Assembly: GCA_029204225.1 (NCBI GenBank)
Contig: CM055102.1
Coordinates: 21,402,637-21,466,636 of the forward strand
Source: Diphasiastrum complanatum
Lineage: Eukaryota > Streptophyta > Lycopodiopsida > Lycopodiales > Lycopodiaceae
Reading direction: 5' to 3'
DNA length: 64,000 nt
Shown: positions 50,824 through 62,988 of the stretch, piece by piece
How positions within the stretch are numbered: the stretch's first letter is position 1
How the letters are laid out: every line of letters starts with the position of its first letter
Notes under the pieces: model-generated
Seen by the model: the letters and a program-made list of their open reading frames with translations, nothing else
Database searches by the model: none
Told to the model about the DNA's origin: nothing
Program-made: the position numbers and the translations under genes

Positions 50824-51636
50824 CTAGTCTCCTAATCAAGGACTTGACACAAATGAAGGTTACTTCTATTGATTTGATTGAAAATATACCTTATCCCACT
50901 TCTTAGGGACCTGAAAAGATCAGTAATATACTTCCTATAAAGATCTAAGAATGATCTCTAACAAAATCAAATCATAGAATACTAGAAACAATGCACTTGC
51001 TTGATTGAAGTAGACAATACTAGTAGAATTGCCCCTCTTTCTATAAAGAACATTAAAGCTTCCAAATGATCTGATCAAGAGTGAATTTCAGCAACCTAAT
51101 ATACTTCCAAAATCACTTGTAAAAGATCTAAATGGAACTTAATGAGGATGCAACACAATCTACTATCCAATCACAAGCAAAAAATGATCAAAATTGATGA
51201 AAAATTGATCTAATTTGGTGCATAAGTCAAGCAATGGTTGGACTGAACCTAAATCACTTTAGGAGGTGTCCACTACACCTTAGAACAGCCTTGAAGAGTC
51301 CCCAAAACTCTTATCTTCCCTCTCCTTGAATGCTAGAAAGCCTCCTCTATGAAATCACCTCCAAAGCTCGCTTAGAAATCAATGCTTGGAGCAAGCAAAA
51401 CTTGCTATCTTGGTAATGTGAATTGAATTCAACTTTGCCTCTGGTTTTAGACACCTAAACACCTGCAAATGAAGTCACACAACACCAATCACTCCAATGT
51501 ATTTGACTCACTTTGAGTTCTAGAATCAATGCTAGATGCTAAGATCCAATCTACACAAGATTTAGATCAAAAATTGTGATCAAATTGAATGAAAACCAAG
51601 GATTTAGCTCATTTCAGCCTTTAGGCTCTGGTACCA

Positions 51637-52318
51637 TGTAAAAATTACAGCAAATAAGGATCCTAAAACACTTGAAATGATGAGGTAAACAATAGATTAT
51701 GATCTCATAAGATTAGCACAAGTTGAAGCATCAAATTCCATCAAAAATCTATGCTTGAACCTCACTAAATGGCCCAAATCCTTGAAGAAGGCTTCACACG
51801 TGTGAAAGTACGGCCTCCCACAGTCTGAGTACTGCACACCATACCTACATTCAATCCTATAATCATTAGTAATCACAAGTACTCAAACAATTATGAACAT
51901 AGAGAGCAATTGCACCATTATGAGAGAAAAATCATGAAATTGCTTGATTTATTTTGGTGAGATATCATCACCTATATATACATGATGCATCATGGTTTTG
52001 GGTAGGTATGAGTAGCCCTAAACCTATCCCTAATGCTAATTTTGGTGGATCTTTCATCCCTACCAAGTTAGGGTTGGAATCTTGGAGATCCCTCAACAAT
52101 GCAAAAACTACCAAAAATAGCTCCTATTTTTTCTCTCTTGTATCTAAGCATAATTTGGACTCATTCCAAAGGTTCTAACACTTAGGTCTACTTGAGAACA
52201 TCCTTATGAATGGAATCCTATGCTATTTGGCACGTGTGACAAGCCACATCATGACCATCTAACTATTTACAAGTCATACGACCAAAACTGGTCAAGCTAG
52301 AATTGTGAATTTTCAACA
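51637..52318 (-). repeat. Copia D 5' LTR (682 bp)
   Basis: The partner of 46169-46850, adjoining the primer binding site complement on its left and TSD ACAAA on its right. Confidence 0.95.
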
Positions 52319-52894
52319 ACAAAACCGTCAAAGTATAATGAAAAGATACCACTACTATCCATCGTTATCCATCGCTGGGGGACAGTAGATAAGAATTTTT
52401 AGAGGATGAAGCAATCTGTCCATCACTGGATCAAGCAAGAGGAGAGCAACATAGCAAAGAGTCGACAGGAAGAGAGCATACCAAATAGATCTTCTTGTAA
52501 GTATCGAACTACTAGGGCGCACTTTCCGTAGGTGAAAGATCCGAAAAAACTCTTCACATTGTTGTAAGGAGGAAATGTCGAGAGCTGCAGGTTATATAGT
52601 CATATACCGAAGTTTCTTGGAAGGTAACGTGCATTCAAAAAAAGGAGGAAAATTATGTTTCCCTCCATTATAGTTATAGTTTAAAAATCTTTGTAGAGTC
52701 CTCTACTTGTTTTTTAAAAAAAAAATTGGTAGTTTCTTCACCTCTTAAAGAAACTTTTTTATTTTAGGTGTAGAAGGTTGGGTAAGTCAAAAACCTTGCT
52801 AACTGCCCACCAAGGAAGAGTAAATATTTGTAGGCAAATCAAAAGATAGTCCAGGAAAAGTTTCTTGCATGAGTAGTTTATCGATGATTAAACA
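52319..52894. other. Non-coding flank between copia D and the YIDD-type RT relic
   Basis: The host side of the copia D insertion. It repeats TATCCATCGTTATCCATCGC at 52356 and TGTCCATCACTGG near 52418. No gene seen. Confidence 0.5.
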
Positions 52895-55130
52895 TTACTT
52901 GTCTTTCAAAAAACCATTTCTTTGAAATGCTTCACATAAAGTCTTAACAAACATTTGTTGTTTATTACAACAATACATAGCTGCAATAACCTGGGAAACA
53001 ATGATCTTATAGGAATTGTAAATTGGTCTATTGGAGGCCAAATGTATGTATTGTAAACAACGGAAAGGTAAATCTCTTCTTTTGTCATATTTAGAAAGGA
53101 GTATTGCACCATCTATAGGGTCAAAAGCAATGGTGATATTTAAAAAGTTTACCATATTGTTGGCCATTCGACTTTCATCAATATCAAGATATTCTATTAG
53201 ATAAATCCAGAAAGGGTTATCCGACGTTCTAGGTTGCATTTTGTCCAAAAATTTCCCGATAAGGGGATTGCTGATAAAGCATATGTCATCAATATATTTG
53301 AATGGATATTTGAAATTATTTATAAATTGTGTTGGCTTCAATTTTGCTAGCCTTTTGATAAACCGCATTTCAAAATATGAGAGATACCAGTTACACCATT
53401 CCATTCACAAATCGTTTCCATGTCAATAGCATTCCATTATACTGAATCTTTCTTGTTCCAGGTCCATTAAAAATCTTTGCTCTCCATTTATAATGAAGAG
53501 TTTTTCCCTTTGTAAACTTGAAGGCAAACATGATTCGTTTATTCATAACAGTCTTAAGACCATCCAGTCCATCCAAGGGTATATTCTCGTAGCATTTGGA
53601 GATGTCTGTGGCTTTTATGCAGTAAATGTCCTTGGGTATATTGAGATAGAAATCGACAGAGGAGTCACATTGCATAAAGTTGTATCCCCATTTAGGTAGC
53701 TCTTGTATGTTTTTGCCTTAAGGCCTGCCCCTTCCATGATGAAAGAATGCAGCATACTAAGAACCCATGTCATGAACTTAGCGAGTCTAGAAAAATAACA
53801 CTCATGGACGTTTGTGATCCATCTGAAAAAAAATTTGAAAGTGCATAAAAGATAGGGAAGCTCATTAGAATAAATGAAATCATCTGGTAGTACATTTTCC
53901 ATGGCAGCTTTTATATGTTTTATAGAGTACTGAACATAATTGTTTGATTTGTCAGGAAAAGGTTCAAAGTCTTGACTATCAAGCCTTTCAATTGCAAGCT
54001 TTCTGACAAGATGAATACAAATAAAGCATGGATTATGTTGTGCTTTATCAACACCATTGACATATAGATATTTGATTAGCCATTGACGTTCATTATTGGC
54101 ATCAATCTTTTTTTGTAATGTTAAAGTATTCCCTTGAATCCATTTTCTTTCTTTTAAGAACTCAATAGTGGCAAGTCTACATATATCAGCATGTTTTAAA
54201 ACTATATCTTTGTCCATCATTGCATAAAAGTCTCATAAGCTCGATCCAACCATCATATAGTTCATTAGCAACATTTTATATGCATGTATGTTTCAAAGTG
54301 ATATGATTAAGACCTTTTTCTATGGATTTTCTGAGGTACTTACTTCTAATAATATTGCAGTCCATTGTAAGTACATGTTCAAATCTTTACGAAATAAAAT
54401 TTTTGAAACATTTTAGAGAAGGGCAAGAACATGAAGGTAGATTTTCAATATCAAAATTGCAAAAACATCAAACGGAAAATACCATTCACTTTTGATGTTA
54501 GTCATGTATGACCAAGCAAACACAATATCATGAAAGGACTCGTGTATAAGGCCAAAGATCTGTAATAAAATGCGAGTGTAAAAGTGTCTCACATGAATGG
54601 TCTCAAACATCCTATTACAATAGCGTAAATGTAAAAAGATCTTTGCCTTGTCCTTGCACATGTTGAGCTGAAGTCAATCCACTGCATTTCTAGTAAGAGT
54701 TCTTCTATCCAAATCCTCGTCATCTTGTGAGCCAGTCAATCCCTATAAAAGTTCAGTCTTTTAACCAGTAAGTCTTCTTTTGTAGCACTGTCTTGTCCTT
54801 CCTTTCCTTTATATCCAGTAAACTTCTTTCTTTTCCCCATATTTTGTCTGAAACCACCAAACTTGGATTGTTTAGATTGAAAGAACCAGGTCTTTTATTT
54901 GAGTTTTGGAAGAATTTATCTTGGAGGGTAGAAAAACTTGGTCTTTTGAGGAGGCGTTCAGTCTCTCTGATATTTTCGGCATCTCTTAGGTTGGCAAGGA
55001 ATTTGGCAGAAGGGTTCACAGCAAGTTCTATAGATGCATCAATCATGTGTTGGCGTATAAAAAGGAAAGTGAGGTGTGACTTGACAACATCTCTAGCAGG
55101 CTTGTGTAGCCACAAGAAAAAGGCATTCAT
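52895..55130 (-). pseudogene. YIDD-type reverse transcriptase, not copia/gypsy; broken
   Basis: About 2.2 kb of minus-strand coding sequence in two alternating frames (55130-54753, 54661-54413, 54220-53615, 53675-53391, 53404-52895), roughly 740 codons in total. RT blocks: fingers 'NELPYLLCTFKFFFRWITN'; motif A 'IKATDISKCYENIPLDGLD' (catalytic Asp); motif C 'FKYIDDICFISNP' (YIDD); thumb-like 'MVNFLNITIAF'; and a C-terminal 'YDKRRDLPFR' block. The absence of copia 'YGLKQ..RAW' and gypsy signatures, and the FLN/D-plus-YDKR tail, suggest the Penelope-like or rvt side of eukaryotic RTs. I see no GIY-YIG endonuclease. The RT identity is fairly firm; the class is uncertain. Confidence 0.7.
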
Positions 55131-55750
55131 CTAATTTGGAAGGATGACCTAGGGAAGAATTTACTCAGATTGTTCATCATGAACCAGACACCATGATCGA
55201 ACCATACAATAGAGGAGTTATTTTAACACTTGTCCCCACATCTATAGTTGAAGAAAGGTCTTTTCCAGTTCCAAATTCTAGCTTTGCAGATTTGTACCTC
55301 TTTTTCAGTCAGATGTGCAAGTAAAAGCTAGAGTTCAATAAGTATTGGGACAAGAAAGTTCACAGTGGGTAAGCTCCAAAGTTTAAAAGCAGTGCTTATT
55401 TAAAAGCAAATTGTTAATTATTATGAGTAAGAAGAGCTTACACTGACAAGTATGCTATCTTTTAGTCTATTTAAGAAAAAGCTTGCCAAGTATATACATG
55501 TGTGAAAGTGCATCGCGAATCCAAAGAGCGAATTGATGAGCGATTATGTAGTCTTAGTAATTGTTGAGAATGAAGAGACATAACAGTGTTCATATCTTTC
55601 TTTAAAAAGTATGACAAAGTGAAAGCAAGAGATGAGCAAGTGTATGCTTATGTTGTAGTAGACCATTGTCTACCAGCGATGATACACCTATATTCGTCAA
55701 GAAGACGATCAGTATAATGTGTTGCAATGTCTTCAACGTTGTCCAGACAA
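55131..55750. other. Non-coding DNA upstream of the RT relic
   Basis: Just upstream of 55130 the same direction can still be read weakly ('LSKFFPRSSFQIR'), so coding sequence may once have extended further. Otherwise nothing is supported. Confidence 0.4.
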
Positions 55751-56870
<1,120 letters not shown>

Positions 56871-57012
56871 TACTATGTTATTAAGAAAGCACTTAGGTGT
56901 GGTCAACTCAACAATAGCCTTGCATGAATGTGGTAGTCTAGGGAGAACTGGAAAATGGGAGTTGGTTATATTTTTCAAACTATTGCATCATTGTGGTTTC
57001 ACGTGGATTTTT

Positions 57013-57288
57013 AGTTAGAATTAAAGTTAGAACCACTGTGTTACTGTACTGTGGGTCCTATCAGTGGATAAGGATCAGTTGGCCTCGCCACGAGGCAAGT
57101 CGACAGGACACGCGTCCCGCCAACGGCAACCTGGGTCATGCATGGGTTGCCTGAGTGAACAACTATATGTACAGTGTAATTTCATTTTGAGAAATACAGT
57201 TGCTATGTGAGCTTGCTGAGGAGAGTGATTTTCTGTTTGTGTTACTGTGTAGCATGATCTGTGTTCCTGTGCAAAGCAAATTCTAAGT
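57013..57288 (+). repeat. Element E 5' LTR (276 bp)
   Basis: TTAGAATT/AATTCTAA inverted repeat near the ends. It adjoins the tRNA-Met primer binding site at 57289. Confidence 0.92.
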
Positions 57289-58593
57289 TGGTATCAGAGC
57301 CGTACAGGGAGTGTACACAGTACAGTGTCGTCGTTGAAGAGAGCTTCGGGAGAACTGTCTTCTAAGAGTTCGGGGTTTTACGGTGGGTTGAAGACGGAAA
57401 GAGAAGCACTGGTGCATGGTTTCTAATTCATAGAGGCTTGCTAGGCTCAGCAGAGGGATTATTAGCCTGTGCATAACATCAGACAAGGAAAAATTTGGTG
57501 AAAAATTGACAATTTCGAAGCCAGCTGAAAATTGAAACCAGACTTGGAATTACAGTTTTTATACATAACTAGTGATTTCTTCGCTGTTTGTGCACCGTTT
57601 TGGATGTCGTAAGGACAGGAAGGAAGCTAATCACACTGCCAATCAGCCATGGAGAGATTCTGAGGTTTATATCAGAGATTTGTCTCCAGACAGTTAACCT
57701 AGCAGATTTGCGGTAAAAAGGTGAAAAAGCCACTTTGTCAAGTTGAGCTAAAATCATCGTTTCTCCACGGAATTTCCTGACTGAACACTCTATAGTCATG
57801 GATTCAGTAGGGCGACCCTGCTCCAGGCCTCAGATCGTGCTCAAAACGATCCACAGGAGAGCTTGATCTGATGTTTTTCAGAGAAGGGAGGCGCGACCGC
57901 AGGCAGGGAAGTCGCGGGCAGTTCGCGCGCCCAACGCGATGAAGAACTTAGTGTACCGAAGTTAATAGTGTATGCAGGAGTTTGGTTCGATGCCCAGATG
58001 TACTTTGAACCTTTAGATGAGGTGTCAAATGAATCAACGGTCCAGAATCTGTGATGGGAGAGAAATTTGAATCACAAGATTTGGTTCAGCCATTGGATGA
58101 GCTTTAAACAGGGTCCTGAAGAATTGAAGTGCATTCTGGCCTTCAACTTCATTAAAAATTTTCATACTAAAAGTTGAGTTGGGTCCCTTCACAAGTGAAG
58201 AGTGAAGTTTCTTCAAAGTGAAGAAACAGTTCAAAAGCTAGAAAAGTCCCTATTTTTGGGTCCTTTGCCCGTTTTGACCCAAACGAAAGGCTATAACCTC
58301 CAAACGAAGGGCACCCGGACTGTACCTGCAAGTACGGTACAGCAAAACAGAGCAGTTGCAGTGGAGAAAGTGTTTGGAGTATGCCAAAAGTGGTTTTACC
58401 ATTCCACTGGGCACGTTGTTGGGAATTGACGACTGAGTGCATTTCGAAAGGCGACGCCGATTTGGCTTTCAAATTGGTGGAAAAGCGGCGAGTGGCCTGG
58501 TAAGAAAAAAAGTGCAGGTCATTATTTTCAACTTCTGACATCACTGTTGGCCTCGACATACTGTTCTTAGCCTAAGGCACAAGCAGTTTTGCG
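57289..58593 (+). other. Element E primer binding site and leader
   Basis: The primer binding site TGGTATCAGAGC is at 57289-57300. The leader carries a perfect 9-bp hairpin at 58207-58227 (GTTTCTTCA, loop AAG, TGAAGAAAC). From about 58150 to 58520 it is homologous to the leader of copia A. No ORF in it is credible. Confidence 0.75.
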
Positions 58594-59724
58594 ATGGCAA
58601 ATATGGGAGAGTCCATTTTGAGTGAAAGTAGCAAATTGGACGGGATTTCCAACTATGCAGTGTGGAAATTCAAAATGAAAAACATACTGATGGAGAAAGA
58701 TGTGTGGGAAGTCGTCACAGGTGATGAGAGAAGGCCGCCAAATGAAGCAGACATCAAAGTGTTCGACAAAAAAAAGAGGAAAGCTTTGACCTTCATTAAC
58801 TTGTCAGTGAAGGATCACATCATTACCCACATTTGTGATGCTATTACACCCAGAAAGGCATGGGATGTGCTAAAGGAGCAGTTTGAGACGTCAAATCCGT
58901 CAAGAATCATGTTTCTGAAGTCAAAGTTGAATAGTGCCCGCATGGAGCAAGGAGAGCACATTCAGACGTACATGACCAGAATCAAGACAATGAGAGATGA
59001 ACTGCATTCTATTGGAGAGCGCATACGTGATGTGGAGCTGGTGCATAATGCATTATGCGGCATTGCAGAACCCTATCAGATGTTTGTGAGTGGAATAGCA
59101 TCAAGAGAAAGATTGCCAACCTTTGACGAGCTCACAAGAACCTTGATGCGGGAAGAGCAACGACGAGAAATGGCGAAAGCTAGACGTCAAAATACTGATG
59201 ATCAGGCACTTGCAACATGCCAAAAACAAGGCAAGGGCAAGGGCAAGAAGAAGACTAAACAACAATTTGCCAAGTCTCAGGAGGATGAGGGATCTTCCAG
59301 CAAAACTAAGAAGAAAGGCAAGTGCTTCCATTGTGGTAAAAAGGGCCACTGGAAGAGTGAATGTCGCAAATTCCTGGCGGAACAAGGCAAGGGGAAACCA
59401 AAACAAGCAGGTAACCTTGTCGATGAGGGTGAGATTGAAGACTCTAGCATCTTCATATCTGCATTGTCATCTAATCAAGATGATCAAGCATGGTATATTG
59501 ACTCAGGAGCCACAAGACACATGACAGGTAACAAGATCTGGTTCAGTAGTTTGAAGGCGTTGGATAATGGAACATCTGTTTCACAAGCAAATGGTGAGGT
59601 GTGCATGATCAAGGGGATAGGCACAGTTTCAATCCAACTGCCTGACGGCAAAAGCAGGATGATCAGGGAGGTACTTTACGTACCAGGTTTGAAGAAAAAT
59701 CTACTTTTTCATAGTATGGCTTGA
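58594..59724 (+). CDS. Element E gag-zinc knuckle-protease, 376 aa
   Basis: ATG at 58594 ('MANMGESILSESSKLDGISNY'), homologous to copia A gag but with the Trp codon intact. The gag helices 'LSVKDHIITHI' and 'FVSGIASRERLPTF' are followed by a Lys-rich stretch. A perfect zinc knuckle, 'CFHCGKKGHWKSEC', lies near residue 245, and the protease 'WYIDSGATRHMTG' near 302. The frame ends at 'LKKNLLFHSMA', where the reading normally enters the pre-integrase domain; the stop is created at the deletion junction near 59700. It could still make gag and protease, hence particles. Confidence 0.92.
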   Translation: MANMGESILSESSKLDGISNYAVWKFKMKNILMEKDVWEVVTGDERRPPNEADIKVFDKKKRKALTFINLSVKDHIITHICDAITPRKAWDVLKEQFETSNPSRIMFLKSKLNSARMEQGEHIQTYMTRIKTMRDELHSIGERIRDVELVHNALCGIAEPYQMFVSGIASRERLPTFDELTRTLMREEQRREMAKARRQNTDDQALATCQKQGKGKGKKKTKQQFAKSQEDEGSSSKTKKKGKCFHCGKKGHWKSECRKFLAEQGKGKPKQAGNLVDEGEIEDSSIFISALSSNQDDQAWYIDSGATRHMTGNKIWFSSLKALDNGTSVSQANGEVCMIKGIGTVSIQLPDGKSRMIREVLYVPGLKKNLLFHSMA

Positions 59725-60224
59725 TTCATAGGAAGCATGATGGTTTACCTGAGTTGTGTGGCTATGTGGATGCGGACTGGGGAGGTGACTACGATGATCG
59801 TAGATCCACCACAGGATATATATTCCAGTTTTGTGGTAATTGCTTTTCCTGGTCTAGTAAGAAGCAAAGTACAGTTGCTCTTTCCACCACATAAGCAGAG
59901 TATAAGGCAATGTGTAGTGCTGCACAAGAAGCTATATGGTTGAGACAAATCTTGGAAGAAATTGGCATGAAGCAGAAAAATCCCACGACTTTACATAGCG
60001 ACAGCCAGAGTGGCATTCAGCTAGCAAAGAATCTAGTGTTCCATGCGAGAACTAAACACATTGAGATTCAATATCACTTCATACGTGAGAGGCTGCTGAG
60101 TCGTGAAATTCATGTTGTTCATTGTAGCACAGAAGAACAACTAGCTGATATTTTCACTAAGCCACTTACTGGAGAAAAGTTTGATAAGTTTAGATCAAAA
60201 CTTTCTGTATTTAAAGTTTGTTGA
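59725..60224 (+). pseudogene. Element E RNase H remnant
   Basis: After the deletion the sequence resumes in RNase H: 'GYVDADWGGDYDDRRSTTGY', 'SWSSKKQSTVAL', then a stop (TAA near 59892) in the '(S)STEAEY' motif, then 104 open codons with 'HARTKHIEIQYHFIRERL' and 'LADIFTKPL'. The join removed the pre-integrase, integrase and RT domains, about 3 kb judging by copia A. Confidence 0.92.
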
Positions 60225-60277
60225 CTTTAAAGCTATGTATATGACTGTATAAAAAGTGACTCTACTTTAAGGGAGAG

Positions 60278-60553
60278 AGTTAGAATTAAAGTTAGAATCA
60301 CTGTGTTACTGTACTGTGGGTCCTATCAGTGGATAAGGATCAGTTGGCCTCGCCACGAGGCAAGTCGACAGGACACGCATCCCGCCAACGGCAACCTGGG
60401 TCATGCATGGGTTGCCTGAGTGAACAACTATATGTACGGTGTAATTTCATTTTGAGAAATAAAGTTGGTATGTGAGCTTGCTGAGGAGAGTGATTTTCTG
60501 TCTGTGTTACTGTGTAGCATGATCTGTGTTCCTGTGCAAAGCAAATTCTAAGT
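60278..60553 (+). repeat. Element E 3' LTR (276 bp)
   Basis: Follows the polypurine tract AAGGGAGAG. Same length as the 5' LTR. Confidence 0.92.
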
Positions 60554-60558
60554 TTTTT

Positions 60559-62988
60559 GCCTTCTTGATTCGTTTGAGTTACAACATTAACTAGAGAAGG
60601 TTAGCCAATTGGAGTCATCGAAGTTCTTGCGGCCCTTAAACTTCAATGGCTCACTTAAGCTGCGTATATTCACTTGGAATAAAAGAATAAATAGAGAGGA
60701 TTTTCCAATTGGACCTTGAAGTCTAATTTTTTTGTCGATACCACTCACCTCTAAAATTTCAAGGAAGGAAATTTTGATTGACATTAAAATCTACATAAAT
60801 AGCTACATACATCTCAAAAAAAAGTAGAACAAAAAGTTTATGTAAAAGAGGCATTTGGAATTTCCTAGTCCTTGTTCTTTTCCTTTTAAAAGTGAGCTTC
60901 TTTTTTGTGCTTTTAGCCTTCCTTTATATGCTCAACAAAGCATGTACTCTTTTCACTTTCAATGTTGACGTTGAGTCTTAATGGGTGGTAGCTATAAAAT
61001 CAACTACCATTCAAAAGCAAGTCTAAAATCACAAAAAACAAAAAACAAAACAAAAGTAAGTTGTACAAAGTGGTTATAGGGCTCATCATGCAATAGTGAC
61101 ACAAATAATCAAATGCCATCCACATATATGAAATGTATGAACAGTAACATTTCATTTCTATGTTGTTGTCGATTGTGACAATTGGTGTTGTGGATATGTG
61201 CAAATCATTTTTATGATATATTTTTAAGCTATTGTACCACATTTACTTAACACATGATACATAATAGTTCAATTAGAGCCAAGAACATGTATGGATAATA
61301 AACTCAATGTCTTCAATCAGAATATGCATGTGTATTCCCTTAGAACATGTGTGGCCATAGTTATGTCTCCGTAACTTGGCATAATATAAACAATTATAGC
61401 AAAGTTGTTGATATCAAAGTTTGTTATTATAGCAAATGAAGTGAAGAGGTCAATGAAATGTTTATAAAACAAAAACCCACATTGCAATACAATTGACATC
61501 GTTGTGTAGAACAATTATGGGTGTGAAATAGATACATATGCATGACATAAGAGTGAACGCTTTAAAACGAAGTACTCTAAGCACTACAATTGACATCATT
61601 GTAGAGTAGAACAATTATGGGTGTGAAATAAATACATACGCATGACATAAGAGTGAACGCTTCAAAATGAAGTATTCTAAGCACTTTTGGGCTTTCACAC
61701 TAAAATTTGCATTTCGTAGACAAATAATAGTTTTCTAGTGGCAAGTGACACTTACCCATGATTAGAGTCTAGATAATGGTGGCATTTCAAAGGTGTCATA
61801 AGGAGTAAATATTATAAAGAGTTTGACAACATGTCATTTTTTTTAGTGTTAATGATATTTGAAGGTCGTTGCCATGGAACTTGTATGAGAAAGAGAAGCG
61901 GCATGCAAAAATATATCACATTGTTATGGCAAGACTTCGGACAAGAAGATTGAAGAATCCCATCATACAACTAGATTGATAATCTATATTATAGATAAGG
62001 CAATCAAAATTGTAAATTTGACATGTTGGAAAAAACCATATCTTAACATAGAGCTTTTTAATACTCCGATAAGACATTTTGAGTTGAAGAAATTGACATG
62101 TTGGGAAAATCACATCTTGACATTGAGCTTTTATATGCCCTTTGATGTTTTAAGAAGGCACTCCATGTCTTGATGGCTGCCCAAAGGATCCTTATAGAAC
62201 CTGTTGAGCCTTATTGAAAGAAAACATCGTATTCTTGTCAGACAATATTAAATAAGATGACCATTGTTGAAAATATTTCAAAAGGTCTAATTGTATAGTT
62301 ACCAAAAAAAAAAGTACATAGCTTCAATTAAACATTTCAAGCTATTTACAATGTATAGAAGAGGACTTCATTTTTTGCAAAACTTGTCCTCGATGTTGGT
62401 TAAAAACAAGCTAACTTAAAAAAACACCATGCATCATCACATAATATGCAATAGAATTCCAATGAATGAACACCATTCTCTGCTTTTACTATAATGCAAA
62501 CATGAGTATACTAGAACCTTTGAAGTATATGAAAAAGAATTGCCTAGTGATAAATAAATGTAAGAATCAAAACAACATCTACACTACAACTCCTCAATAA
62601 ACTTTTTAAAATTCTGGTTACCCATTCTTGATTGAAAACCAATGTAAAGAAAATTTATAATCATTTGCAATCAAAACAAGAAAAAATGGAGGTGAAATGA
62701 ATGAGTCTCTTTGCATCAAAAGAAAGCCTTTTTGCAAAAAATTAAAAACCATTTCTTTTTGGGCAACATGGCCATGAACATGATTATTAGTTAGACTCTA
62801 GTGTAATTTCATTTCAATGATATGAACTTCCACATAGCCTACATGCTCATAAATCTCTTTGAAAATTGAGATTGCGCCTTGAAGTATGTAACTAAGTGAC
62901 ACGATCCTTATTACAAGTAGGTGTTCATCATGCTAAAAACGCATTAAAAAATCACCATGAAGGCCATTGCTAGAGATTTTGACCTCTC
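60559..62988. other. Intergenic DNA with small tandem duplications
   Basis: No supported gene. It holds a 98-bp tandem duplication (61490-61685) and a weaker repeat of about 75-bp spacing at 62020-62135 ('ACATGTTGG.AAA...CATATCTTAACAT.GAGCTTTT'). Confidence 0.55.
61490..61685. repeat. 98-bp tandem duplication
   Basis: Copies 61490-61587 and 61588-61685 share CAATTGACATC, 'GTAGAACAATTATGGGTGTG', 'GCATGACATAAGAGTGAACG' and TCTAAGCAC, with a handful of differences. Confidence 0.88.

Larger units (their letters stand above)
46169..52318 (-). mobile_element. Copia element D, complete, young, TSD ACAAA
   Basis: Two 682-bp LTRs (46169-46850, 51637-52318) with TGTAAAAATT...TTAACA/TCAACA ends are flanked by a perfect 5-bp duplication, ACAAA (46164-46168; 52319-52323). 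The PBS complement CTCTGGTACCA (51626-51636) abuts the right LTR, so the element reads on the minus strand. I count about a dozen LTR differences by eye (near 2%), the lowest apart from small counts in copia A. It is 6,150 bp long with gag, protease, integrase, RT and RNase H in order. At least three frameshifts and one stop interrupt pol despite the young LTRs. Confidence 0.95.
57013..60553 (+). mobile_element. Copia element E, compact deletion derivative
   Basis: Two 276-bp LTRs (57013-57288, 60278-60553) start AGTTAGAATT and end AATTCTAAGT. TGGTATCAGAGC (57289-57300) follows the left LTR directly, and a polypurine tract (AAGGGAGAG, ending at 60277) precedes the right one. TTTTT flanks both ends (57008-57012; 60554-60558), a weak TSD because of low complexity. 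Inside, a leader of about 1.3 kb leads to an intact gag-protease ORF that jumps straight to the C-terminal RNase H, so the element lacks integrase and most of RT. I count about six LTR differences by eye. Confidence 0.93.
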
